The notes under the pieces are model-generated. The model saw only the letters and a program-made list of their open reading frames with translations, had not been told where the DNA came from and ran no database searches. Shown piece by piece: positions 29,340 to 40,279 of a DNA stretch of 64,000 nt. The DNA is from Streblospio benedicti (Eukaryota > Annelida > Polychaeta > Spionida > Spionidae): positions 56,419,698 to 56,483,697 of the forward strand of contig CM032666.1 in the NCBI GenBank assembly GCA_019095985.1, in the 5' to 3' direction. Numbering within the stretch: the stretch's first letter is position 1; the number at the start of each line of letters is the position of its first letter. The translations under genes were made by a program, and so were the position numbers.

Positions 29340-30880
29340 CTGGGTCTCCAAAACCGTTCGCACCCAAAAGTAGCAAAAACACAAGTAAATTATTTTTACT
29401 TAATTCATGAAAACATTTGAGCATTATCATTGATGAAATCAAATATATGTTTGAACATAATTTTGTCAATATCCTCATTTAATTAGGACATTAAAGTAGA
29501 CAGAATGGTACAATCTAATAGCTATAGTGTAGTTGTTCAGATCAACATAAAGGTGGCTATTCCCACCCACCCCCACGATACCCAGCGATAAACCAGCATG
29601 GGTGTCCTAAAATAAGTAGGCTACCTTTTAACTGTGTTCATTGCAAGGCTTTTCAAAACGTTTACAATACATTCCTATTATGATGTTCATGCAGCAGGAG
29701 CATTGCTGTGGATTGTGTCCCTACATAAGATCATGATGTATCACTGTAATAGGTTAGAGTGTCTCAAAAACGCCAGTGTCACTTTTAGTCCACGCAGAGT
29801 CGTCCAGTGCGGAGAATTATGTTGGTTCATAAGTATTTGCGCTTTCCTAATTATTGTGTGTATCCAGCGAACTTGGAGAACTTGCAAATGGTTATCTTTA
29901 TTTTTAACTTTCGCGGGACTGACTTCGCTCAACTGTTAGGTATGAGAAACCAACCAAGTTAAGTGATTTGATTATGGCACTTTGTCAACTGGATTGTTAC
30001 TCCATGCCTGCCATTGAATGTACATCCTCCTATAGTTTCAATGCTGTTATACACACAACCATCGTAATTTGGCACATGACTGGCAAACATCGCCTTTCGG
30101 CTTCTGGCTCAATGACGATGATTTAAGGTGTCTTTCAGAGCTAAGGATTTGCTATTGAAGTTCCTATTGGTGGTACTAAATGCGAATACCTCAATTTCTA
30201 TTCATAAAACACTGGACATTCCACCACATTTTGTAAACTTATATTTTCTGTGTACACTTGTCATACCCACATTGCCACCATTGAAAGTAGATTTACCAGA
30301 TGCACAGAACAGAATGAAGAGCAGCCAAGACTCATCTACCTTTAATTATTCAATTGCATTTTAGCAAGCCATCATTTTAGTGTCCATCACGAATAGCAAT
30401 CTATGTATAGTCATTTTTTAAGAGTTAGTCTTCTACTCTACTGCTATGTGGTGATGAATATAATTGACGGATGCTTAAACAAAATATTCAGACTTTATAA
30501 CAGGTGCTCTCAAATATAAGCCATGAACTTGATATCAATCACGCATGGGTTTTACTTCTGAGTAGTGAGGCTATGGTGCAAATGCGAAAACTAAAAACTC
30601 TTGTGCACCTGTGTGCCACAGGATGCATTTTGACTGATGGATGCCTATGTAATTGTATATATTGGACATTTGTGAAGACTTCCGGCAGGCTTTCTTTACG
30701 GTGAAAGACTGGATATTTTGCAATTAATTTGTAGATCTAAAATCTGTATCTATCTCAAAGTCGGTTCTATAAAGCAATTGACGTGGGTTCAGTGACTATG
30801 AGTGGTGAATTGCTTAACGCCCACCGCTTCCTCCATTGAAAAGCATGTCTGATACAATTTACAACTTCAACAACTGTCAT
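29340..30880. other. Non-coding stretch between genes 1 and 2
   Basis: Several 60-100 codon frames occur, none with a recognisable domain. No repeat or RNA signal is seen. Confidence 0.4.
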
Positions 30881-31080
30881 TTCTACTCTCACTGTTCTGT
30901 CAAGCAAGCTCCTACCACTGTATGGACATAGCTGCATGATGGTATCATTCTGGGCTCACGGCCTTGGGGTCGTTAGTTCGAGTCCCGTCAGAGCCACTTG
31001 ATATAGTAAAATGGAAGATGTCTCTTCAGCTATGTCAATACAGTGGTAGGAGCTTGTTTGGCAGAACAGTGAGAGTAGAA
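30881..31080. mobile_element. Small inverted-repeat element around a tRNA-like B box
   Basis: The left arm 30881-30934 (TTCTACTCTCACTGTTCTG...) and the right arm 31029-31080 (...CAGAACAGTGAGAGTAGAA) are about 52-54 bp near-perfect inverted copies. Between them is GTTAGTTCGAGTCCCGTCAG, a good RNA polymerase III B box as in the T arm of tRNA, and AAAATGGAAGATGTCTCTTC. A related internal segment recurs near 45.23 kb. Confidence 0.6.
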
Positions 31081-32590
31081 TTGAATTCACAAGCAAACTT
31101 GGAAAAAGTATATATTCAATTATTCATACATTCATTCAGCAAAAAAGTATGAACGAACGCAGTGTCAACATCAATTATACTTCATAATTCAGCAAGTCAT
31201 AGGACATTTTGCAAAGATGAAGACAGACATCGTCTTTAGAAATTTGAGACATCGCAGGTTTTGCCTGGTTTAGAAAAATATGGATGTATGTGTTCTTGTG
31301 TTGTGTGACGTAGCAATTCAAACTTACCTGTTGTTTAGGGTTTTTTTTAATATTGACAAGATCAATCTTATAATAATCGAGTTGTAAATGAATGAACTGA
31401 GTAACCATGATGTGAATGCTTATCTTGCGCATCTGTCTGTGTGAATCTTGTATTAATAGCTTGGCTGACAGAAGACTTGCTACAGACATGCAACTAGATT
31501 TCTGAGGTTCTCTTGTTGATTTGTAGCAGTTAATCATGACATTGACAACCTCTTTTGAAAGTGGCAATGTCTCACATACTAGATGGTAGTGAATAGACCC
31601 ATACACTTTTGGAGACAAAAACACCGCACGAAAAGATTTAATTTGATTATTGATGATCAGTGACGTTTTATATTTGAAATTGTGAAGTGTTTTGTGTGTG
31701 ATTTTCTTCTTTTTGTCAAGGTAACATATTTACATGACGCAAATGCAAACAAAGAAATTATCCATTTTGTACATATTAATTAAACGCTCATCTTATTTCT
31801 TGAAATAGATTCATTTAGCTGTGGGCATGATATTCATAATATATATGATTTAATTTCTACTCAACCAATTTGAAACATACTTGCTGACGTTTCACAACCT
31901 GTCAGATTGTTTCTTCATAGCAGAATGGAAGCTTCTACAGCTGACCACCAGTTGGGTGTTTTGACCAGAACTTTGGTCCAAATGTGACTGACATTATAAG
32001 CCCCCTCATTCCTGTTGAAGTCTGACGAATTATGGAAAAGAAAACTCGGACGCAATCATATGCGACAAAAGTGGCGGATCACGAAGGGGACAGAGTGAGA
32101 AGATCAGAAAAACCAACAATTTCAACAGGGATGAGGGTGATCATACTAGCTAGTAGCTATTGTTTTCAAACTAGGGGAGTTCTTTTCCCTGCAGTGAGGT
32201 GACTCTCTACTACACAAGGCATGCCTGTTAATTATGTTTGTCTTAACCTACTATCATGGATGGATTCTCCCCATCTACCAGGCCATCTACTAAACTTTTT
32301 TCTGTGTCCAGTTTGTTTTTTGTACACATTATGAATTGTTAACTTAGTGAATTTTCAAACTTACCTTTACCTACTCACTCACTTACTTAATACCACCTTA
32401 CTGGTAATTCGTGGCTAACATATAACAAAAAGAAGGAAGACATACATGTACAAACACATATCTCTCGGCCAGAACCAGCAGCAGCTTAAATTCTCTCATT
32501 ATTTTATGTGTACAATGTATGTTTCCCTTGCGGTACACAGACACAACAATACCATTGTTAATACCTATTTTATGTACTCTTTTCATGCAG
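31081..32590. other. Non-coding stretch upstream of the first recognised exon of gene 2
   Basis: The missing first exon of gene 2 could lie here. A 149-codon minus-strand frame (31624-31175) has no domain. 31991-32148 has short inverted ends (CCCCTCATTCCTGTTGAA and TTTCAACAGGGATGAGGG). Confidence 0.35.
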
Positions 32591-32745
32591 TTGTAGCCCT
32601 GGCAGCGATCCACGTAAATGGCCAGGATGACATCCCGGCACTTTGTACCGGCACCAACGAAATCGTGCAATGTATCACCTGTTATAATAAAAATACTCTC
32701 GAGGAGTGCAAATTGGAGGGCTACCAGACGTGCAACATGAATGAT
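32591..32745 (+). CDS. Gene 2 exon A: signal-peptide end and first half of Ly6/uPAR-like domain
   Basis: 155 nt between TTTTCATGCAG and GATgtaagt. It encodes [15 protein letters not shown], then [29 protein letters not shown]. The hydrophobic start looks like the end of a signal peptide, probably cleaved before QDDIP. Same phases as gene 1 exon A. A short AAGTTATG-AC-AAGTAGC minisatellite (about 32787-32905) follows the donor. Confidence 0.75.
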
Positions 32746-35700
32746 GTAAGTTGTGGTGAGCACATGGCAAAATTAGTTTCTTGGACGTAAGTTACGACGC
32801 AACAGCCGAATAAGTTATGTAAGTTATGACCAAGTAGCAAAATAAGTTATGTTTAGTTTGACCAGGTAGCAGAATCTATTATGTAACTTTCATCCAAGTA
32901 GCAAGACGAATTTCATATGCAGAAGTTGTAACCATATGCTTTCACTTGGTACATTCCATCAGCCTGATGATGTTAATTCGTAGCCAGATTTGCAACAGGC
33001 ATGAAGTTGGTGTACATAAGCTATGCCAATTTCAGAAGACAGTGTCAATATTTGAATATTATGTCATTGATTTGCTCTGAAATAATTTTGCATGGAATTG
33101 AAATGAGCAAAGCCAAGACTAGACAAGACAACTGTGAACACTTTTTGGATCAATGTCGAGTCAAACTTTTTATTGTGTCTCTTGCTATTGGCAAAGACGT
33201 CATTTCCAAAGACTTAGTGAAAACTTGTATTGGTGTTTGTTTCTGTTATTATGTATTTTGTAATAGATTGATGTTCTTGAATTAGCTGGCATGAGAACCC
33301 CCAAAAAGTGACTTGCTTCACTAAAGTTACAATTAGTTCAACGCATCCCAAACAAATGTGAAGTGAGAGTGTTAAAAGGGCTGATCTATTAACCTATTTT
33401 CAACTATTTACAAGTTCGTGTGTAAAAATACGTGAGATCAAATATAGACCCATCACTTCCTGTGTGTTATGCTGGGTGTTAATAATATAAGTGTATTTTG
33501 ATATGACTTTGATTGTAATTGGCAGTGTACACTTAGAATTTACCAACGTATGAATTAAAACCTGTGGTGAATGCCCAGATTCAATTTAAATTTTTAATTA
33601 AATTCCTATGAAGAAGAATGAAGTGCTATAACCAGTATTACTCTTTGCAAATTGCATGCTCTCGCCATTGAACAAATTGACTTAATAACTGTGTACGCTT
33701 TGATTAAAAACACGTTTAGAATGCGTTTTACATGTTTTTGATGGTAATCAATGCACCTAAATGACCCAAGGAACGTCTATAAATTAATGACAATATTTAA
33801 GCTTCTTAATTAATTTCCTTTCAATCTTTATTATGTACACTTCACGTTTTAAAGCCAGGCAGTAAAACGTTTTTACAAAAGAACTCCAATATTAATGTAC
33901 TTGAATGGCATTTTGTCAGTAGAGTCTATACTTCTAGAAACCGTTCCCAATACCTGTGAAAGTTTCATAGAGGTCTGATAATGTCTATAGTAATATCCTT
34001 ACTTTTGTACCATATGTAGAAGTCTCCACCAATAAGGTCTTCCTCATGCCATTAAAAATCTGTCTACTATTTTCACAGCTTTGATGGGGGTTTATTTATC
34101 CTGGATTTGATAGATATACATACTTAATTATATATTTTAAACAGAATAATAGTCCAATTATTTACATTGAGCTTTCAACAGGAACTGCTGTTTTGATCAC
34201 AATGACGTCACGAGTCGTCACTGTGCGCGCGGGAAAGTCTCCATCGTCGGCTTTTACGGGTTGATAATTCACACTGCCTTTACAAGTCCTTGAGCTATAT
34301 ACTGCGTACATAGCCGTGAGATATGACGATGGAAAGTGCCCCCCCCCCACCACCACCACCACCATCACCACCACCAAAAAATGGAAAAAGAATAAAAATA
34401 AATAAATAAGTAGATAAATGAATAATAAAAAATATATGAAGAAAAAATAAATATGTATAGATCTAAATAATTATGTATGTATGTCTATTTTCACACACAG
34501 CTGTTAGAACGGATTTCTGTACAGATTTGTGTACGCATACTGTCACTATTTCATTTAAACGTATTTAATACTATTGGAGATAGTACTCTAAATCCGATTA
34601 TCTTAGTATCCGATTACCTGAAAACAGCAATGTAATGTACTTTGATTTCAAAATGTGAATTGCAAAGAATTCGAATGAAATAAACATAACTACATGTACG
34701 TAACGCAACCCTTGCATATAATATATGATAAGCCTACCAAAGATCAAGGTGGCATTTTAGATCAGTACTAGAGCAGTGAGGCTCTAGATGTGTGTTTCTG
34801 TATTTGTCTGTTATACGTTATTTTTCCTTCCTAGCCCCAATGTCAAGTGACCATACAGACAGACAAACGTGGCAACGTCAAGCGTGTCAACTCCGAGTGT
34901 AAACAGCGCGATGCGTGCGACGCACATGAGGCCAGCCTCAATTTCGTCTGCACCGGCCAAAAAAACAGCCTTTGCCGAGTCTGTTCAGAGGAGATGGGGA
35001 AATGTGTTGGTGTGTACTGTACTTTTTTAATAACAGACAGTCAACCGATCACTTGCTTGCACTCGCTACGAGAGGTCAATTCTTTTTTTTTCTTTTTTTA
35101 CCGATGATTTTTAAATAATATTTTGTATTATTGTATTCGATAATTTATTTTAATGTTATAATGTTAATGTTATAATGATAATCTAATGTTTATATATCTT
35201 TTATGAATCTTGCTTCTTCAAGCTTCCTACGAAGCAATGTGGTACTATTTCAAGACAAATACAGAAGAATCACCATTTCAAAGAAAAATAAGACTCTTGT
35301 AGAGAGTGACTTGCCTGTATTAGTGAATCAGACAATTTCAAGCCATGTGGAAGTGTACATTTGTATTGCGTGTGTATTTTTAATGAGATCACTGTGGCCA
35401 GCCAGGGAGCCTGTGGTGAGCTTTATTGTGCTCTTTGGCTGCAGAGCTGTAAAATAGGTCTTGCAACTTGTGGTGTGATCAGTCACAAAGAAATAAATTA
35501 TTTCAATTGTTGGTAATGCTCAAACTACTCATAATTGTGAGTCAAATAAGAAATCGCAGTAGGGTGAAAATAAAATATATGCCTCCTTTCAAGTTTTAGA
35601 CTTTAGCTGAACCATATACAGTGAAATTTTCGGGGAACCCTGTAAAGATTTGAAAGGCCGTGGACTCTAACTCACGATATTCTGTTCTCACCTGACCAGT

Positions 35701-38700
35701 CATATGTGTATGGACAGACGCCTTAGACCGTTCGGCCAACCTTCCCTTACACTTTGGGAAGTGCTAATACCTGGCCACATTCTAAATCCACCTACGGATA
35801 AGGCTCTTGCCACGTATGTTTCTGTTTTTGTCTCATTCTCTTATCTAGCCTTGATCCTCGAACATTTCCCCAGCAGTCTTTGACACGTGCATGATACCAG
35901 TGCAACTCGGTCAGTCTCCTGCTGCTCCAAATGCACTTTGTTTACAATGCATGCAAAACGTGTCCTGTCTCGGTATATAACTGCAAAAAATACAAATTCA
36001 TACATTCAATCAAAACTGGGATTAATTTATGTGACATAAATGTATTCCTAGTGTAACACTTCTGTGTGACATTGATTCAACGGACGTTTTCTAATACATG
36101 CTGAATGGTAATAAACATCTTCCCGTGAGACGGTAGTCATAACATCCATCAATAAACAATATTGATAGATGATACCTTGCTGTGGCAAGATGGGTAATAA
36201 AATGAATATAAGATTTGTACTGAGCCTTAATAACTGTGTACACTATTTGTCTTTGGACTTGTCTAGGGACAGTGCAATATTTATCAGGGAGGGTGACCGG
36301 TGCATTTGGTAGGGGGACAGGTACTTTTTTCAAGGTGCAAAGTAGGGGGACCGGATGATTTTTCATTCTTGTTGGGCATGGGACATGTACTTTTTTTCAG
36401 CTGCTGAAATCCTGCCTCGACGTGAGCGGATCGGTATAAATTAATCACGCAAATATTCATGGAGAGAACACAGACTTTTTTCATGAATAGAGGTCATGGG
36501 ACATCAGGGTGCTTTTTTTCATCACATCAGCAGGGGACAATACCTTTTTTCAGACAAGTTTTTCGATACGCACCGGTCCCCCCTGCTTGTTAAATATTGG
36601 ACCGTCCCCTACTGAAAATCGTGACATTGTTTCTTGAATCACTTCATACCCGGTGCCCGGTCGTCTGGTGTAGATTCCTAACTTTGTTTCAGATCCATGT
36701 GACCAGTTGACCTGTCCAGCCAACAAGAATTGTGTTGTTGATGACAATGGACAAGCCTCATGCCAGTGCAATACAGTCTGTGAGTACCAAAGTGGCATTC
36801 AAATTATTCAAACACTACTGGTTATCGTTATATCATTATACCCTTGGTAAATGCAGACACTGTCAGAATGCAATTTTTTGTATAAAAAAGAAAAATGAAT
36901 TTTTGAAAAAAAAAAATAACATTTTATATCATCTTTGTTTATAAAAAAATCTGACAATCAAACACCTGTCCCAAACATAAAATTTGTTTCAAAATGAGTA
37001 TTTTCAACTAACATTCATGCATGTGATAACATTAAATGGTCACGTCACATTGATGTATGTCCCATAAGAATTTCACTCCACATCTCAACACAAACTTTAA
37101 ACCTGGGCACGTTATAAACACGTTTACACTGTTTTCTCACTGCCAGTTTGAATGTCTTCCTTCCCATATAATACTTCAGGCCAACTGATATAATGTGCTG
37201 GTCTGGTGTGAAGCCAGAATAGCACATGGTCTTGGGAAGTTCTTGTAGTCTGTTTGCTATGAACTAGACTTTTTCATATACTTATTTGTAATGCAAAAAG
37301 CTTTGTAATGCATTAGGAACTTTCCTACTTTTTCCAGGCACACAGATCTTTGCTCCTGTCTGTGGTTCTGATGGAGAGACGTACAGCAACGAGTGCGTGT
37401 TGAATGTTGCCGCATGCGAGACAAACACAGTGATCACTGTGGCCAGCCAGGGAGCCTGTGGTGAGTTTTATTGTGCTCTTTGGCTGCAGAGCTGTAAAAT
37501 AGGTCTTGCAACTTGTGGTGTGATCAATCACAAAGGAAAAGATTACATCAAACGTGGCAATGGTTAGACTGATCAAAAGTGTAAGGTCAAATAGAATAAG
37601 AAATCATTGCAGTTATCACTCTTGAAACATCGATCTCCATATCAACAATGTTTTTATAAGAATACCAACTTATTACACATCCAATATTAAATATAGATCA
37701 TTGCCCACTCCAGATTAACAAAAAAGGACAGCCCAGCCAGTGATTTTCAAGGGGTTTGTACCCGCAACAGCTTGCAGAGATGCCAAATACCCTTGAAAAT
37801 CACAACTTTTGGGAGGAAAACAGTGTTATGCTGAGCTTCTTCTCTCACCTGGATCTATTGGTGTAGATTTCTAACTTTGTTTCAGATCCATGTGACCAGT
37901 TGACCTGTCCAGCCAACAAGAATTGTGTTGTTGATGATAGTGGACAAGCATCATGCGAGTGCAATAAAGTCTGTGAGTACCAAAGTGGGATTCAAGTTAT
38001 TCAAATATACCGGGGTATACATTTTTCTGTCATACATGCCTTTGGTAAAGGTGAGAGAGGGGCAAGAATATTACATTTTCTTGTCAGCATGCAATATTTG
38101 AAATAAAAGGTGTTTTCATGAATTCAAAGTAAAAATAACTGTGATTAAAACATTGTTGTTTTTAACTTACTCTCTGAAAAGAAAAATGCCTTAACAAGCT
38201 AACTGTCTGGTGGAGGTCTTCATGTAAAGAGCATTTTTCAACATCAACATTCATGCATGAGCTGAAAACATACGTCTGTGATTCAAGTCTAACACTATAA
38301 GAATTTGAGCTCTTCCACGATTGAAACACATAAGTTGTCTTTATGGTTGTGTTGTGAATATTTCACCACTTTTTTGTAATGTATTTCTGCTGCCAGTATG
38401 GCCCACAAGTCTGACTCTGACATCACACACACAAACTTTACAACTGAGTATGTTTTCACAATTTTCCAATGCATTGGTCAAATAAGTGTAACCCATAGCA
38501 CATGGTCTGATGGGAAGACAGAACAGTCTGTTTGAGATTATTACTGTTGTTTTTCAAAGCACTACTTAAGCTTTGTAATGCATGGGTATCTGTTTCCTAT
38601 ATTACGTTCCCATGTTTCCAGGCACACAGATCTTTGTTCCTGTCTGTGGTTCTGATGGAGAGACGTACAGCAACGAGTGCGTGTTGAATGTTGCCGCATG

Positions 38701-40274
38701 CGAGACAAACACAGTGATCACTGTGGCCAGCCAGGGAGCCTGTGGTGAGTTTTATTGTGCTCTTTGGCTGCAGAGCTGTAAAATAGGTCTTGCAACTTGT
38801 GGTGTGATCAATCACAAAGGAAAAGATTACATCAAACGTGGCAATGGTTAGACTGATCAAAAGTGTAAGGTCAAATAGAATAAGAAATCATTGCAGTTAT
38901 CACTCTTGAAACATCGATCTCCATATCAACAATGTTTTTATAAGAATACCAACTTATTACACATCCAATATTAAATATAGATCATTGCCCACTCCAGATT
39001 AACAAAAAAGGACAGCCCAGCCAGTGATTTTCAAGGGCTTTGTACCCGCAACAGCTTGCAGAGATGCCAAATACCCTTGAAAATCACAACTTTTGGGAGG
39101 AAAACAGTGTTATGCTGAGCTTCTTCTCTCACCTGGATCTATTGGTGTAGATTTCTAACTTTGTTTCAGATCCATGTGACCAGTTGACCTGTCCAGCCAA
39201 CAAGAATTGTGTTGTTGATGATAGTGGACAAGCATCATGCGAGTGCAATAAAGTCTGTGAGTACCAAAGTGGGATTCAAGTTATTCAAATATACCGGGGT
39301 ATACATTTTTCTGTCATACATGCCTTTGGTAAAGGTGAGAGAGGGGCAAGAATATTACATTTTCTTGTCAGCATGCAATATTTGAAATAAAAGGTGTTTT
39401 CATGAATTCAAAGTAAAAATAACTGTGATTAAAACATTGTTGTTTTTAACTTACTCTCTGAAAAAAAAAAAATGCCTTAACAAGCTAACTGTCTGGTGGA
39501 GGTCTTCATGTAAAGAGCATTTTTCAACATCAACATTCATGCATGAGCTGAAAACATACGTCTGTGATTCAAGTCTAACACTATAAGAATTTGAGCTCTT
39601 CCACGATTGAAACACATAAGTTGTCTTTATGGTTGTGTTGTGAATATTTCACCACTTTTTTGTAATGTATTTCTGCTGCCAGTATGGCCCACAAGTCTGA
39701 CTCTGACATCCCACACACAAACTTTACAACTGAGTATGTTTTCACAATTTTCCAATGCATTGGTCAAATAAGTGTAACCCATAGCACATGGTCTGATGGG
39801 AAGACAGAACAGTCTGTTTGAGATTATTACTGTTGTTTTTCAAAGCACTACTTAAGCTTTGTAATGCATGGGTATCTGTTTCCTATATTACGTTCCCATG
39901 TTTCCAGGCACACGGATCTATGCTCCTGTCTGTGGTTCTGATGGAGATACGTACAGCAACGAGTGCATGTTGAATGTTGCCGCCTGTGAATCGAATACAG
40001 AGATCACCGTGGCGAGCCAGGGAGCCTGTCCTGAGGGTGGTGAGAGATCATATTTATAGTATCCTTGAAGTTATTTGTATAACTGTTTGTTAGTGTTTCA
40101 CTAGTTATATTATATAATAAAACGTATAATGTATATTCATAAATTGAAAAACATGATATGCTACCTGCAGGTTGTTTTGCCTCTTGCTGTTCAGACCAGC
40201 AACCCACGACCCATTTTTGTATCTATGTTTGTCAAATGTGTGTGAGTACGCTGTGTGCATGTTGGAGCACGTGA
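32591..40274 (+). CDS. Gene 2: Ly6/uPAR-like domain followed by three FOLN-Kazal repeats (exons joined)
   Basis: Tandem paralogue of gene 1 in the same orientation. Exons: 32591-32745 and 34835-35009 (Ly6/uPAR-like), FOLN/Kazal pairs 36693-36779/37338-37460, 37886-37972/38622-38744 and 39170-39256/39908-40039, and a candidate last exon 40171-40274. Phases are 1-0, 0-1, then all 1-1. FOLN exons are 87 nt here against 84 nt in gene 1. The second and third pairs are almost identical, introns included (unit about 1,285 bp). The protein would be secreted, with Kazal modules acting as protease inhibitors or ligand binders; the target is unknown. The first exon is not found. Confidence 0.78.
33290..34500. 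other. Large intron of gene 2 (exon A to B), non-coding
   Basis: No coding signal. A (CCACCA)n microsatellite lies at about 34339-34376. The remainder is AT-rich, with (AATA)n-like words at 34390-34450. Confidence 0.5.
34835..35009 (+). CDS. Gene 2 exon B: second half of Ly6/uPAR-like domain
   Basis: 175 nt, between TTCCTTCCTAG and Ggtgtgt, phase 0-1. It reads [19 protein letters not shown], then [32 protein letters not shown]. Every Cys of gene 1 exon B is conserved and both exons are equal in length. Substitutions are concentrated between the cysteines, as expected for a constrained fold. Confidence 0.78.
35387..35415 (+). pseudogene. Relict Kazal exon end in gene 2
   Basis: GATCACTGTGGCCAGCCAGG-GAGCCTGTG plus donor gtgagc and about 80 bp of following intron match the Kazal 1 exon end and its intron at 37431-37535 closely. 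The rest of the exon upstream is gone or replaced, so no Kazal can be translated. It shows gene 2 once had at least one more Kazal exon. Confidence 0.7.
35500..36262. other. Intron sequence of gene 2, non-coding
   Basis: No repeat or gene recognised apart from a short ACCTGACCAGTCATATGTGT neighbourhood of no known type. Confidence 0.35.
36263..36614. mobile_element. MITE-like repeat with AGGGACxGTxCAATATTTA ends
   Basis: The left end CTAGGGACAGTGCAATATTT resembles the inverse of the right end AAATATTGGACCGTCCCCTA. The interior repeats GGGGGACCGG, GGGACATGTAC and ACTTTTTTTCA words. It lies 80 bp upstream of the first FOLN exon of gene 2. The flanking duplication is not clear, so the family is open. 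Confidence 0.5.
36693..37460 (+). CDS. Gene 2 FOLN-Kazal unit 1
   Basis: FOLN exon 36693-36779 (87 nt) reads [20 protein letters not shown] and CQCNTV. Kazal exon 37338-37460 (123 nt) reads [34 protein letters not shown]. Splice borders are TTTCAG, TCTgtgagt, TTTCCAG and Ggtgagt. This is the least homogenised FOLN of gene 2. Confidence 0.8.
37886..38744 (+). CDS. Gene 2 FOLN-Kazal unit 2
   Basis: FOLN exon 37886-37972 reads [20 protein letters not shown] and CECNKV; Kazal exon 38622-38744 reads [19 protein letters not shown]. Kazal 2 and its following intron are a near-exact copy of Kazal 1 and its intron, and its FOLN matches unit 3 exactly in protein, showing recent duplication. Confidence 0.8.
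39170..40039 (+). CDS. Gene 2 FOLN-Kazal unit 3
   Basis: FOLN exon 39170-39256 is identical in protein to unit 2. Kazal exon 39908-40039 diverges ([30 protein letters not shown]) and is 9 nt longer, ending CPEGG with donor Ggtgaga; the extra Pro-Glu-Gly sets it apart as the terminal Kazal. Phase 1 exit is preserved. Confidence 0.78.
40171..40274 (+). CDS. Candidate last exon of gene 2, Cys-rich tail
   Basis: After the acceptor CTACCTGCAG, the frame continuing from Kazal 3 reads [16 protein letters not shown], then [18 protein letters not shown] and a TGA at 40272. Nine Cys occur in about 33 residues. A possible donor (gtgagt at 40242) lies inside it. No counterpart was found in gene 1, and I do not recognise the tail. 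Confidence 0.35.
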
Positions 40275-40279
40275 TGTTT

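Noticed and set aside
31175-31624. 149-codon minus-strand frame
   Set aside because: No domain, no splice signals, no paralogue, and ordinary AT-rich composition; such a length is expected by chance in 64 kb.
32398-32763. 121-codon minus-strand frame
   Set aside because: It is the antisense shadow of gene 2 exon A, whose coding strand is supported by splice sites and by the gene 1 paralogue.
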